Assembly: GCA_016210045.1 (NCBI GenBank)
Contig: JACQUX010000041.1
Coordinates: forward strand, 136,789 to 200,788
Source: Deltaproteobacteria bacterium
Lineage (GTDB): Bacteria; UBA10199; GCA-002796325; JACPFF01
Length of the DNA stretch: 64,000 nt
Reading direction: 5' to 3'
Shown: in pieces, positions 25,532-34,062 of the stretch
Numbering within the stretch: the first letter of the stretch is position 1
How the letters are laid out: each line of letters begins with the position of its first letter
Translations under genes and position numbers: made by a program
Notes under the pieces: model-generated
The model's input: only the letters and a program-made list of their open reading frames with translations
What the model was told of the DNA's origin: nothing
Database searches by the model: none

Positions 25532-25833
25532 TGGCAACGAATCCGATCACGTCGTTGGGCAGTGCCCTCAATGCGGCGAAAGTGGATCGTGCGGTCCAGG
25601 CCCCAGGGAAGGGGTTCGAGCTCGGGCAGGCGGTCACGGACGGGATCACCAACGTCAACGAAACGATGATGCAGGCCCAAAAGGTCTCCGAAGAATACAT
25701 GACGAAGGGGACGCATGACATCCATGAAGTGGTGATCGCGTTGGAGCAAGCGGACTTGTCGTTTCGCTATCTGACGCAGGTCCGGAACAAAGTGATCGAG
25801 GCGTACAACGATATTATGAGAATCCAGGTGTAG
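25531..25833 (+). CDS. fliE: MS-ring/rod adapter FliE
   Basis: 100 residues, ATG overlapping the flgC stop. FliE connects the MS ring to the rod and is an early export substrate. The C-terminal half is typical (THDIHEVVIALEQADLSFRY, LTQVRNKVIEAYNDIMRIQV). The last 26 bp of the gene are duplicated just before fliF. Confidence 0.94.
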   Translation: MATNPITSLGSALNAAKVDRAVQAPGKGFELGQAVTDGITNVNETMMQAQKVSEEYMTKGTHDIHEVVIALEQADLSFRYLTQVRNKVIEAYNDIMRIQV

Positions 25834-25935
25834 CGTGAGATGGGGGGTGTCGGGGGGAGCGGGGCGCCCCCCGACTTTAGCGAGCGACCGGCTTCGCCGG
25901 CGCGAGCGAAACGATATTATGAGGATCCAGGTATA
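25807..25935 (+). repeat. Duplicated fliE end flanking a palindromic insert
   Basis: The 26-bp segment 25807-25832 recurs at 25910-25935 with 24 identical positions (shared core AACGATATTATGAG). Between the copies lie palindromes: GGGGGG/CCCCCC arms around GGGGCGCCCC and CCGGCTTCGCCGG. The second copy carries the ATCCAGGT that serves as leader for fliF, so fliF translation signals were retained after the insertion. Confidence 0.8.
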
Positions 25936-25939
25936 AGCT

Positions 25940-27460
25940 ATGGGCAATCTCTTCGACAAAATCGGGCAAGTGATCGGCCAACTGTCGCTGATGCGGAAGT
26001 TGACGATGGGGATCGTGTTGGCCCTCTCGGTCGGCGTTGTCGGCTACATGGTCCATGTGGCGCGCCAGGCCTCGCTGGAGCCGCTCTTCACCAATCTCAA
26101 TTCGGACGATATCGGCGAGATCGTCACTCGTCTCGACAAGCAAGGCATTCATTACGAACTCGATCGCGACAAGCGCACCGTGATGGTCCCGGCGCCGGAT
26201 GTGTTGAAAGTGCGACTGAAATTGGCGGAGGAAGGTCTGCCGCGATTCGGCGGGGTCGGCTTTGAACTCTTCGATCGCAGCGGATTCGGCATGTCGGAGT
26301 TTGAACAGCGGGTCAATTATCAGCGCGCGTTGGAAGGCGAACTGACGCGGACGATCGGCAGCATCCGGGAAGTGGAGAACGTGCGCGTTCATTTAGTGTT
26401 GCCGGAGAAGTCGTTGTTTGCCGACAGTCAACAAGAGGCGAGTGCCTCGGTCGTATTGAAATTGGGGAATGCAGGGACGTTGAGCCAAGCAACGGTACGG
26501 TCGGTGCAAAATCTCGTGGCGAGCGCGGTCGAAGGCCTCGATCCGGGCAAAGTGACGATCGTCGATACGGCGGGACATTTGCTGACCAGCGCGGGTGGCG
26601 ATGCGTCAGTCGCGGCAGGGTCGCAAGTGCTGGATCAGAAGCTGCAGATTGAGCGCAATTACGAACGCCGGATTGTCGAACTGCTGACGCCGGTCGTCGG
26701 GCTCAGCAAAGTCTTGGCGCGGGTGACGGCGACCATCGACTTCACGCAAACGGAAAATACGGATGAATCGGTCGATCCACAGAAAGTCGCCGTGTTGAGC
26801 GAGTCGCGGACCTCGGCCAAACGGAGCGAGTCGGCGGGAGGCGTGGGCGGTGCGGCCGGCGCGGCGGCGAATGTGCCGGGCGGCGGTGGGGCCGGTGCGA
26901 GTGGGTCCGGCGGCTCTTCGGATGAGTCGACGGAACAGATCCAATACGCCGTGAGCCGGACGATCCTGAAAAAAGTGACGCCGATTGGCGCCGTGCAGAA
27001 GCTTTCGGTCGCGGTATTGGTGGACGGGATGTACGACGAGAAGGACGGCAAGAAAACGTATAAGGCGCGCGATCAGAAGTCGATCACACAAATTGAAGAG
27101 TTAGTGAAGCGGGCGATCGGCTTCGATCAAGAGCGCGGCGATCAATTAAAAGTCGAAAATCTCGAATTCCAAAATCCGGAGTCGGAAATGAGGGCGGGCG
27201 ATGCCGCGTTCGCTAAACGCACCACGTCTGGTTTCCTCATTTCGGTGATCGGCAACGTGCTGGTCGTCGTGGTCGGTCTGTTAGTGATCCTCTTCGTCGT
27301 GCGCCCGCTGATGCAGAGTTGGCGCGCGTCCCGCGTCCCGCAGTTGGGGCCTGGCGGAACGCCACTGTTGCTGGAAGGCGGAGTCGGTGGGGACGTCGGC
27401 ACCATGGTGCGTGCCGATCCGACCGCCGCCGCTAATGCGATTCGACAATGGTTGCAGTGA
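25940..27460 (+). CDS. fliF: Flagellar MS-ring protein FliF
   Basis: 506 residues, ATG 25940. An N-terminal membrane helix (LTMGIVLALSVGVVGYMVHV), ring-building motifs (YELDRDKRTVMVPAPDV, GFELFDRSGFGMSEFEQRVN, RTIGSIREVENVRVHLVLPE) and a C-terminal helix (SVIGNVLVVVVGLLVILFVV) are all in place. A Gly/Ala-rich loop lies near residues 290-330. The short cytoplasmic tail after the second helix should bind FliG. It is the base on which the export gate and rod are built. Confidence 0.97.
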   Translation: MGNLFDKIGQVIGQLSLMRKLTMGIVLALSVGVVGYMVHVARQASLEPLFTNLNSDDIGEIVTRLDKQGIHYELDRDKRTVMVPAPDVLKVRLKLAEEGLPRFGGVGFELFDRSGFGMSEFEQRVNYQRALEGELTRTIGSIREVENVRVHLVLPEKSLFADSQQEASASVVLKLGNAGTLSQATVRSVQNLVASAVEGLDPGKVTIVDTAGHLLTSAGGDASVAAGSQVLDQKLQIERNYERRIVELLTPVVGLSKVLARVTATIDFTQTENTDESVDPQKVAVLSESRTSAKRSESAGGVGGAAGAAANVPGGGGAGASGSGGSSDESTEQIQYAVSRTILKKVTPIGAVQKLSVAVLVDGMYDEKDGKKTYKARDQKSITQIEELVKRAIGFDQERGDQLKVENLEFQNPESEMRAGDAAFAKRTTSGFLISVIGNVLVVVVGLLVILFVVRPLMQSWRASRVPQLGPGGTPLLLEGGVGGDVGTMVRADPTAAANAIRQWLQ

Positions 27461-27486
27461 TGCGCTGCTGAGGCGCTGAAAAAAAT

Positions 27487-28608
27487 ATGGCGACTGAAAC
27501 GACAGCCACTACGCCCGCGCGCCCCTTGACCAAGATGGAAAAGGTGGCGGTCTTGTTGCTCAGTATGGATGAGCAAACCTCGGGACAGATCGTGAACGCG
27601 TTGCGGGACGACGAGATCCGTAAAGTGGGGAGTGCATTATTGCGTTTGAAAGAAATACCGGCTGCGCAGATTCAGGCCGTAGTGTCGGAATTCAGCAAGG
27701 AAGTGGTGACGCGTCGTGCCGAAGGACAGCGCGTGCCGGAGCAGATCGCGGTCGATGGCGAACGGCTGACGGAGCGCTTCTTGAGTCGCACGTTGAGTCG
27801 CGGGCGGAGTCAGCAGATCTTGCAGACGCTGAAAAACCCGGTGCTCGGCGGCGAGCAAGTCGATTTGCGGCAACTGGTCAATGCGCAGACGCCGGAAGTC
27901 CTGTTCGAAATTGTGGCCAACGAACATCCGCAAGTGATCGCGCTCGTGCTCTCGTGTGCAAAGCGCGCGACGGCCAAGGCGGTGCTGACGAAATGTCCGG
28001 AGGAGCAGCGCACCGAGTTGATTACGCGGATGGCGGCGTTGGAGCGGGTGCAGGACCACGTGGCGCGCGACGTTGGCGGGTATTTCCAGATGCGATTGCG
28101 GGAGCGGGCTGCGGCGGCCGCGCAGGCGGGAGAGGATGGCGCCCCGGCTGTGGCGGCACAGGCCGGCGCGGGACAAGAGCTGACGCTCGAGGGCTTGGGG
28201 AGCACGGTGAAGTTGTTGAAGAGTCTGCCGGTCGAAGAGCGGGATAAAATTGTCGAAGCCCTCACTACGGCCAATCCGGAATTGGGGGCGCGGATCGCGA
28301 AGCTGATGTTCACGATGGAAGACTTGGAACGTTCCGACGACTTCGGCGTCCGTGAATTGTTGCGTAACGTCACCAACGACGACTTGAAGGCCGCGTTGAA
28401 GAATCAGTCGGAGACGCTGAAAGAGCGGTTCTTCAAAAACATGTCGGAACGCGCGGCGCTGATCATGCGGGAAGATATGGAAGTGATGCCGCCGCTCAAG
28501 GTGGAAGATATCGAGGCGGCGCAGGAGCGGATTCTCGATGCGGCGAAGAAGTTGATCAAAGAAGAAAAGTTGAAGTTGACGCCGGTCCCGGATGAGGACG
28601 CGGCCTAA
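27487..28608 (+). CDS. fliG: Flagellar motor switch protein FliG
   Basis: 373 residues, somewhat longer than the usual 330-345. The N-terminal FliF-binding domain (LTKMEKVAVLLLSMDEQTSG), the middle EHPQ motif (ANEHPQVIALVLSCAKRATA) and the C-terminal torque domain with charged helix (DDLKAALKNQSETLKERFFK, NMSERAALIMREDMEVMPP) are intact. An Ala/Gly-rich insert (about residues 207-235) lies between the middle and C-terminal domains. FliG transmits torque from MotA. Confidence 0.96.
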   Translation: MATETTATTPARPLTKMEKVAVLLLSMDEQTSGQIVNALRDDEIRKVGSALLRLKEIPAAQIQAVVSEFSKEVVTRRAEGQRVPEQIAVDGERLTERFLSRTLSRGRSQQILQTLKNPVLGGEQVDLRQLVNAQTPEVLFEIVANEHPQVIALVLSCAKRATAKAVLTKCPEEQRTELITRMAALERVQDHVARDVGGYFQMRLRERAAAAAQAGEDGAPAVAAQAGAGQELTLEGLGSTVKLLKSLPVEERDKIVEALTTANPELGARIAKLMFTMEDLERSDDFGVRELLRNVTNDDLKAALKNQSETLKERFFKNMSERAALIMREDMEVMPPLKVEDIEAAQERILDAAKKLIKEEKLKLTPVPDEDAA

Positions 28609-28623
28609 CGAGGAGCAGAGTCG

Positions 28624-29295
28624 ATGAGCGCATTTCGCGAAACCCCGATGACGCAGACACAAGCGGCGCAGATGCCAGACGCTGCAGCGGACTATCAAGG
28701 GCTGGGTGTTGAAGAGCTGGCCCGTCCGCAAGCTGTAGCGCCCTCGGAGCTGGAGCTGGCACGGCACGCGATTGAGCAAGAGCAGCAACGCTGCGCGGCC
28801 CTTGAGGAGTCGCTGCAGGCCGCGATCGCCGCCTTACAGAGCGCAGTCGCGGAATTGCGGCAGGCGGAGGCCCGTCTAGTGACAGACGCGCCGGCAGAGT
28901 TGACGGAAATCGCGTTGCTGCTGTCGGAGCGGATCATTGAGCACGAACTCTGCATCAATCCGGAGATCATCGTGCAGTGTGCGAAGGCCGTATTGAACGA
29001 GCCGCGCTCGCAAGGGGAAGTCCTGTTGTGTCTGAGCCGTGCGGATGTGGAGTTGTTGAAAGAAAAAAATCCGGATGCGCTGCAAGCGCTCGAGCAAGAG
29101 GCGAACGTGCGGTTTGTGGCCGATGATCAATTGCCGCGCGGCGTCTGTCGGTTGGAGGGGGCCGGGTTCCGGCTAGAGGCCAACATCCCGCGCCGCTTGG
29201 CCGCCGTGTGGGAGGAAGTGACGGCGCGGACGGCGCAGCAGCGGGCCACGGCGGATATGGGCGCCGCGACGGGAACCGGCGTCAAGACGCCATAA
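28624..29295 (+). CDS. fliH: Export-apparatus stator FliH
   Basis: 223 residues, ATG behind AGGAGCAG. The central part is a Gln/Glu/Ala-rich coiled coil (LARHAIEQEQQRCAALEESL). The C-terminal domain has the FliH/HrpE pattern (ERIIEHELCINPEIIVQCAK, LLCLSRADVELL, GAGFRLEANIPRRLAAVWEE). FliH holds the FliI ATPase at the C ring. Position between fliG and fliI supports the call. Confidence 0.88.
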   Translation: MSAFRETPMTQTQAAQMPDAAADYQGLGVEELARPQAVAPSELELARHAIEQEQQRCAALEESLQAAIAALQSAVAELRQAEARLVTDAPAELTEIALLLSERIIEHELCINPEIIVQCAKAVLNEPRSQGEVLLCLSRADVELLKEKNPDALQALEQEANVRFVADDQLPRGVCRLEGAGFRLEANIPRRLAAVWEEVTARTAQQRATADMGAATGTGVKTP

Positions 29296-29316
29296 GATAG
29301 ATTGGGGAGTGTCGGC

Positions 29317-30654
29317 ATGAGTGGGTGGGTTCCCAAAGATCCGTTTATCGGCGCAGTGGCGCGGATGCCGCGGCTGTTCATGGCCGGCGAAGTGAGCCGC
29401 GTGCTCGGCTTGATCGTCGAAGGGCGGCTGCCGCGCGTGCCGGTTGGGGCGCTGTGCCAAATTCGGCGCCAAGCCGCGCCCGAGGTCCCGCCCATTCCAG
29501 CCGAAGTGATCGGGCTCAAGGGGGAGACGGCCGTGCTGATGCCGATCGGCGAAACGACGGGCATTGCGGTCGGCGATGCGATCGAGCCGGTGCGGGATGC
29601 CGCGACGGTGAAAGTGACGGCGGATCTGTTGGGACGTGTGATCGATGGCTGCGGCGAGCCGATGGATGGTGGACCGGCGTTGCGGCAAATACACGAATAT
29701 CCGCTCTACGCCGGGACACAAAATCCGGTGATGCGACAACGGATTCAACAGCCGCTCAGTCTCGGGATTCGCGCGATCGACGGCTTCCTGTCGTGCGCGG
29801 TCGGGCAGCGCGTCGTTATTATGGCCGGCTCCGGCGTCGGCAAGAGCACGTTGATGGGGATGATTGCGCGCAATGCAGACGCGGATTTGAACGTGATCGG
29901 GCTGATCGGCGAGCGCGGGCGCGAGGTGCGGGAATTTATCGAAGAGAGTCTCGGCGCCGCTGGATTGGCGCGTTCTGTGGTGATTGTGGCGACGTCGGAT
30001 GCGCCGCCGTTAGTGCGGATGCGCGCGGCTTTTGTCACGACGAGCATCGCGGAATATTTTCGCGACCAAGGGAAGACCGTCTTGCTGATGATGGATTCCC
30101 TGACGCGGTTCGCGATGGCCTCGCGCGAAGTGGGCTTGGCGTTGGGTGAACCGCCGACGATGAAAGGCTACACGCCGTCGCTATTCAGCCAATTGCCGCG
30201 GCTGCTGGAACGAGTTGGGACGAGCGCCGGCCAGGGGCACATCACGGGGCTGTATACGATCCTGACTGAAGGGGACGATTTGATGGACCCGATCGCCGAT
30301 GCAGTCCGCGCGATCGTGGATGGGCATATTGTGTTGACGCGCAAACTGGCCGTGATGAATCACTATCCGCCGATCGACGTGCTGCAGAGCCTCTCGCGGG
30401 TGATGGATTGCGTGACGACGACGGAACATTTGCAGGCGATGCGCCACGTCCGCCGCGCGTATGCGCTGTATCAAGAGATGGAAGACTTCATCAAGATGGG
30501 CGTCTACAGCGCGGGCAAAAATCCGCAGCTCGATCAGGCGATCGCGCAGATCGGCGCCATTCAAGAATTTCTGCAGCAACGAGTCGAAGAGCGGACAGCG
30601 TGGTCCGAAACGGTCGCGCGACTCCAACAGATTGCCGAGGAGGTGGGTGTATGA
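29317..30654 (+). CDS. fliI: Flagellum-specific export ATPase FliI
   Basis: 445 residues from ATG 29317 behind GGGGAG. F1-ATPase beta-like: Walker A AGSGVGKST (about 170-178), GLIGERGREVREFIEE, Walker B LLMMDSLTRFAMASREVGLA, and GEPPTMKGYTPSLFSQLPRL. FliI hydrolyses ATP to deliver substrates to the export gate. Stop overlaps the fliJ start. Confidence 0.97.
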   Translation: MSGWVPKDPFIGAVARMPRLFMAGEVSRVLGLIVEGRLPRVPVGALCQIRRQAAPEVPPIPAEVIGLKGETAVLMPIGETTGIAVGDAIEPVRDAATVKVTADLLGRVIDGCGEPMDGGPALRQIHEYPLYAGTQNPVMRQRIQQPLSLGIRAIDGFLSCAVGQRVVIMAGSGVGKSTLMGMIARNADADLNVIGLIGERGREVREFIEESLGAAGLARSVVIVATSDAPPLVRMRAAFVTTSIAEYFRDQGKTVLLMMDSLTRFAMASREVGLALGEPPTMKGYTPSLFSQLPRLLERVGTSAGQGHITGLYTILTEGDDLMDPIADAVRAIVDGHIVLTRKLAVMNHYPPIDVLQSLSRVMDCVTTTEHLQAMRHVRRAYALYQEMEDFIKMGVYSAGKNPQLDQAIAQIGAIQEFLQQRVEERTAWSETVARLQQIAEEVGV

Positions 30655-31115
30655 AACGCTTCCGCTTTCGTCTCGAGGGGTTGTTCCGGTATCGGCGGGA
30701 ACAGGAGCGCGAAGCCGTGTTGGAAGTCCAACGCGTGCGGCGCGAAATGGATGCGGCCGAACAACGGATTGTAACGTTGCAGGACGAGCGTGGGGCCTGG
30801 ATGCGCGTCTACAGTGAAACGGGGCGGAAAGAGAACGCCACGCGGGAGTTGTGGCTGATCGAACAATATTTTTCCGCGATCGATCAACAAGTCGCGCACT
30901 TTACCGTATTGGCGCGTCGGTGGCGGGAGGAGTTGGATCGGGTCATCGAACTCGCGCGCGGCGCGATGCGGGCGCGGCGTCAAGTCGAATATTTACGGGA
31001 ACGCCAGGCCGCGGAATACCAGTCGGAAGTGCGACGCGCGGATTTACGGTTGACCGACGAGATGAACAGTCTGCGATATCGGGATGTCGAGGAGCGGCGC
31101 GCATGGGCACAATAA
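30651..31115 (+). CDS. fliJ: Export-apparatus central stalk FliJ
   Basis: 154 residues from ATG 30651 overlapping the fliI stop. Starts MKRFRFRLEGLFRYRREQER, the common FliJ opening, and continues as a long charged coiled coil. FliJ is the rotor-like stalk in the FliI hexamer and escorts chaperones. Overlaps the next gene by 13 bp. Confidence 0.88.
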   Translation: MKRFRFRLEGLFRYRREQEREAVLEVQRVRREMDAAEQRIVTLQDERGAWMRVYSETGRKENATRELWLIEQYFSAIDQQVAHFTVLARRWREELDRVIELARGAMRARRQVEYLRERQAAEYQSEVRRADLRLTDEMNSLRYRDVEERRAWAQ

Positions 31116-31825
31116 CCAGCATGCGGCATCTTGTGTGGTGCGGCGTCTGCGTGGGCCTCGTGCTGGGCGCGAGTGTCGGATCGGCGGAAGACGCGATTTT
31201 CGCGCCGCCCGTGGCCTCGCTGCCGTCGGCGCCGGTGCCGCCAGGCAATCCGGCCAGTTTCGATAACGTGTTGGCCGAGATCCAGCGGATCGATCTCATA
31301 ACGAAAGGGAATGCGTTGTATGTTGATCTGCAGCACGAATTGGAGCGCGAGCGAATTCTGCAAGAACGACGCTTCAGCGTGGGCATTCTAGTGGGGGAAT
31401 ATCAGCAACGCACTCAAGAGCTCGAACAGCTCCGCCAGCGGATGGATACGTTGCAGCAAGGCGTCGGTGGGCAGCTGGGGAAACAAGTCGATGGTAACGA
31501 CAATTTAAAACTCCTGATTACGCTGTATGAATCGATCAAGCCGAACGAGGCTGCGGAATTATTGAAGCGGCTGCCGCTCGGCGTGAGCGTCACGATGATG
31601 CAGCGGATGAGTCCGCGCAAGGCGAGCAAAGTCTTATCGGCGCTGGATCCGAAAGTGGCGGCGGAGATCAGTCGCCGATTGATTCGCAATCCGACGGCGG
31701 CGTTGAGCGTGGAGCAAGTCGCCGCAGCCACCGCCGCAGCGGCGGGACGGACTCCCCCCTCCGGGGTTCCGTCGGCGCCTGGGGCCGCGACATCCGCCTC
31801 GCCGGCGGGAGGAGGCCAGCCATGA
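31103..31825 (+). CDS. MotE-like periplasmic protein with MgtE N-terminal fold
   Basis: 240 residues from ATG 31103 behind GAGGAG. A signal peptide (LVWCGVCVGLVLGASVGSA) leads to a coiled coil (HELERERILQERRFSVGILV) and a domain of MgtE-N type (LYESIKPNEAAELLKRLPLG, RMSPRKASKVLSALDPKVAA), then a Pro/Ala tail. Proteins of this type between fliJ and fliK are known as MotE in some flagellar systems, where they act as periplasmic motor chaperones. No motC partner is seen here, so the partner is unknown. Confidence 0.78.
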   Translation: MGTITSMRHLVWCGVCVGLVLGASVGSAEDAIFAPPVASLPSAPVPPGNPASFDNVLAEIQRIDLITKGNALYVDLQHELERERILQERRFSVGILVGEYQQRTQELEQLRQRMDTLQQGVGGQLGKQVDGNDNLKLLITLYESIKPNEAAELLKRLPLGVSVTMMQRMSPRKASKVLSALDPKVAAEISRRLIRNPTAALSVEQVAAATAAAAGRTPPSGVPSAPGAATSASPAGGGQP

Positions 31826-33297
31826 GTATAGGACGGCTCGAGCGCGTCGATCCTTTAGCGCAGCGCATCGCCGCTGCCGGCGGCGGGCAGGGTGCGGATT
31901 TTAGACAAGATCCGCGCGGCGGTTTTGAATCGCTGTTGCAGTTGGCAAAAAGTGCGAACGGCGCGGTGAAGGCGGCGAGTTCCGGGACGGCCGCTCCGAC
32001 GGCGAAGGCGACCGAAGTGCGGGAACAAGACGCCGAAGTGCAGGGACCATCGGAAACCGTGTCGAGTGTCGCGGCGCAACCGACGTCGGGCGACGTGGCG
32101 CGCGACGCGGAGCGTGAGGCCGCCGAAACGGCCGCGCCACCGCGCGAGCCCGTGGACGTGGTGCCGGCGGATGACGCGGAGGCGCGAGACGATAGTGAAA
32201 CCACACCGACGGCGGCGCTGGTCGTTCAGACTGAATTGATGTTGAGCGCGTTGTTGGCGCCGGCGCCAGGGCCAGTGCCAGCGGTTGTGCCGCTCCCTGA
32301 TGTGAACGCCGAGCCGCCGATCGAAGCAACGGTCAGTGCCGCGTCGGAGACCGCGCCGGTTGTGGAGACGCCGTCTGTGATGGTCGCACTGCCGGTGGTG
32401 GAGCAGGCCCCTGTCCAGACGTTGTCGGAGCAGCAAGCGCAGCAGGAGACGGTGCAGCGAGGACAACAGCGTGCCGCGCAGCAGCTGCGATCCAACAATG
32501 CCCGTTGGCGCGACATGGAAAATGAAGCCGCTGCGGCTGCGGCATTGCGCACTGCGGATGCCGAAACAGACGAGCTGCAACAGCGAGCGGCTCCTGCGCG
32601 GCACATCGAAGATGCGATCGATACCGAAACGTTGTCGTCGTTGCGGGATGGCGTTCCGCAAGCGACGACGGATGCGATGGCCGCGGAAATGTTGAACATT
32701 GAAGCGCACAATCCGACGCGGCTGATCCAGGGAGAGTTGGCGCCATTTGAGTTGCCGCCGCGTGATCTGGCCAACGTGATCACGGCGCAGGCGCATGACG
32801 GTTCCGCCACCGCCGAGGCCATGCGTGAGGCCGCGCGGGCGATGGCGCAAAGTGCAACGACCGACACTGCGGCGAATCGAATGGCGGACTTGGAATCGGT
32901 CGCTGCGCAAGCGCGGGAGACAATCTTAGCAGGCGTGCGCGCGCGGCGCGGAGAGACGGAGTTGCAACTCGATCCGCCGGAATGGGGACGGATCGCGGTG
33001 CGGATCGCCGTTGATCAACACAAAGCGGTCAATGTGGCGATCCTGACCGAACGTCCGTTCGTGCGCGAGGCGCTGGAACAGAGTCTGCTCCAATTGCGCG
33101 CGGCGCTGGAGCAGCAAGGTCTGCAGTTGGGGCAAATGAATGTCGGGCTCGGCGGCGAACAGTCGTGGGCCCAGCATTTGGCAGAATGGCGTCAATTAAC
33201 CAGCGCCGCCGTCGGTCCGCGTTGGGGCGGTGCGCATCCCGCTGCCACGGGCGTTTCCAGTTTGCATCGTACCGAAGGGTTCAACGCGATTGCCTGA
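31822..33297 (+). CDS. fliK: Hook-length control protein FliK
   Basis: 491 residues, ATG overlapping the preceding stop. Residues 1-370 are Ala/Thr/Glu/Gln-rich and disordered, as expected for the molecular ruler. The C-terminal domain has the Flg_hook pattern (GETELQLDPPEWGRIAVRIA, VNVAILTERPFVREALEQSL, LRAALEQQGLQLGQMNV). FliK is exported and switches export specificity through FlhB once the hook is long enough. Followed by flgD and flgE. Confidence 0.92.
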   Translation: MSIGRLERVDPLAQRIAAAGGGQGADFRQDPRGGFESLLQLAKSANGAVKAASSGTAAPTAKATEVREQDAEVQGPSETVSSVAAQPTSGDVARDAEREAAETAAPPREPVDVVPADDAEARDDSETTPTAALVVQTELMLSALLAPAPGPVPAVVPLPDVNAEPPIEATVSAASETAPVVETPSVMVALPVVEQAPVQTLSEQQAQQETVQRGQQRAAQQLRSNNARWRDMENEAAAAAALRTADAETDELQQRAAPARHIEDAIDTETLSSLRDGVPQATTDAMAAEMLNIEAHNPTRLIQGELAPFELPPRDLANVITAQAHDGSATAEAMREAARAMAQSATTDTAANRMADLESVAAQARETILAGVRARRGETELQLDPPEWGRIAVRIAVDQHKAVNVAILTERPFVREALEQSLLQLRAALEQQGLQLGQMNVGLGGEQSWAQHLAEWRQLTSAAVGPRWGGAHPAATGVSSLHRTEGFNAIA

Positions 33298-33318
33298 ACC
33301 GCAGCATATGGAGGCACT

Positions 33319-34005
33319 ATGAATAGTAATGACATTACCGCGCTGACCCGCAGCACCGACAGTCGGGACGTCCCGAACAGTGCCGGGCGCAGCGCGAGTT
33401 TGGGGAGTCTCGGCGGGCAAAAGGATCAGTTTCTCAAATTGTTGTTGGCGCAATTGAAGCATCAAGATCCGTTGCAGCCGCCGGACGCCAGTAAGTTCAG
33501 CCAGGAAATGATCCAATTTGGCCAGCTGGAGCAGTTGTTCAATCTGAATAACTCGATGGAGCAGATGGCGACGATGCAAAACTCCGCGCAGCGAGCGGAA
33601 GCGATCGGCCTGATGGGCCGCAAGGTCGACTTGCGCGGCGATACGATGCAAATCGCGGAGGGGAAGGCGTCCGACATCGGCTTCAAGTTGCAGGCGCCGG
33701 CGGAGAAGGTCACGATTGAAGTCGTCGATCAGCAAGGGCACGCGTTGCGCACCATCGAGCTGGATGCGCAGGCGGTCGGGACGCATTCCGTTCCATTCGA
33801 CGGCAAAGACGACAACGGCAACGTGCTGGCCGATGGGACGTATGGACTCCGCTTCGAAGTCCCGGGCGGGATGGAGACGCAGCGCACGCTGACGCCGCTG
33901 GTGCGCGGCGAAGTGACCGGCGTCTCGTTTGATGCCCAAGGTGTCTTGTTAACGGTGGATGGTCGGACGCTGCCGATGGATCAGATCATCGGCGTGAGTA
34001 TGTGA
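33319..34005 (+). CDS. flgD: Hook cap / scaffolding protein FlgD
   Basis: 228 residues, ATG behind GGAGG. The N-terminal export and cap region is conserved (GGQKDQFLKLLLAQLKHQDP, QFGQLEQLFNLNNSMEQM). The C-terminal half folds as FLN-like and tudor-like domains (VDQQGHALRTIELDAQAVGT, FDGKDDNGNVLADGTYGLRF). It caps the growing hook for FlgE addition. Confidence 0.95.
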   Translation: MNSNDITALTRSTDSRDVPNSAGRSASLGSLGGQKDQFLKLLLAQLKHQDPLQPPDASKFSQEMIQFGQLEQLFNLNNSMEQMATMQNSAQRAEAIGLMGRKVDLRGDTMQIAEGKASDIGFKLQAPAEKVTIEVVDQQGHALRTIELDAQAVGTHSVPFDGKDDNGNVLADGTYGLRFEVPGGMETQRTLTPLVRGEVTGVSFDAQGVLLTVDGRTLPMDQIIGVSM

Positions 34006-34010
34006 AGGGA

Positions 34011-34044
34011 GTGCGTAAGTGCTTCAGTGCGTGAGTGCGTAAGT
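34011..34044 (+). repeat. Short GTGCGTAAGT repeats before flgE
   Basis: GTGCGTAAGT occurs at both ends with GTGCGTGAGT between them. This simple-sequence array lies in the flgD-flgE spacer, ahead of the AAGGAGG ribosome site. Confidence 0.7.
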
Positions 34045-34062
34045 CATACATAAGGAGGAACT

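Noticed and set aside
27637-28788. 383-codon minus-strand frame
   Set aside because: Antisense shadow of fliG and fliH, created by GC-rich codon bias.
31855-32910. 351-codon minus-strand frame
   Set aside because: Arg/His-rich antisense shadow of fliK.
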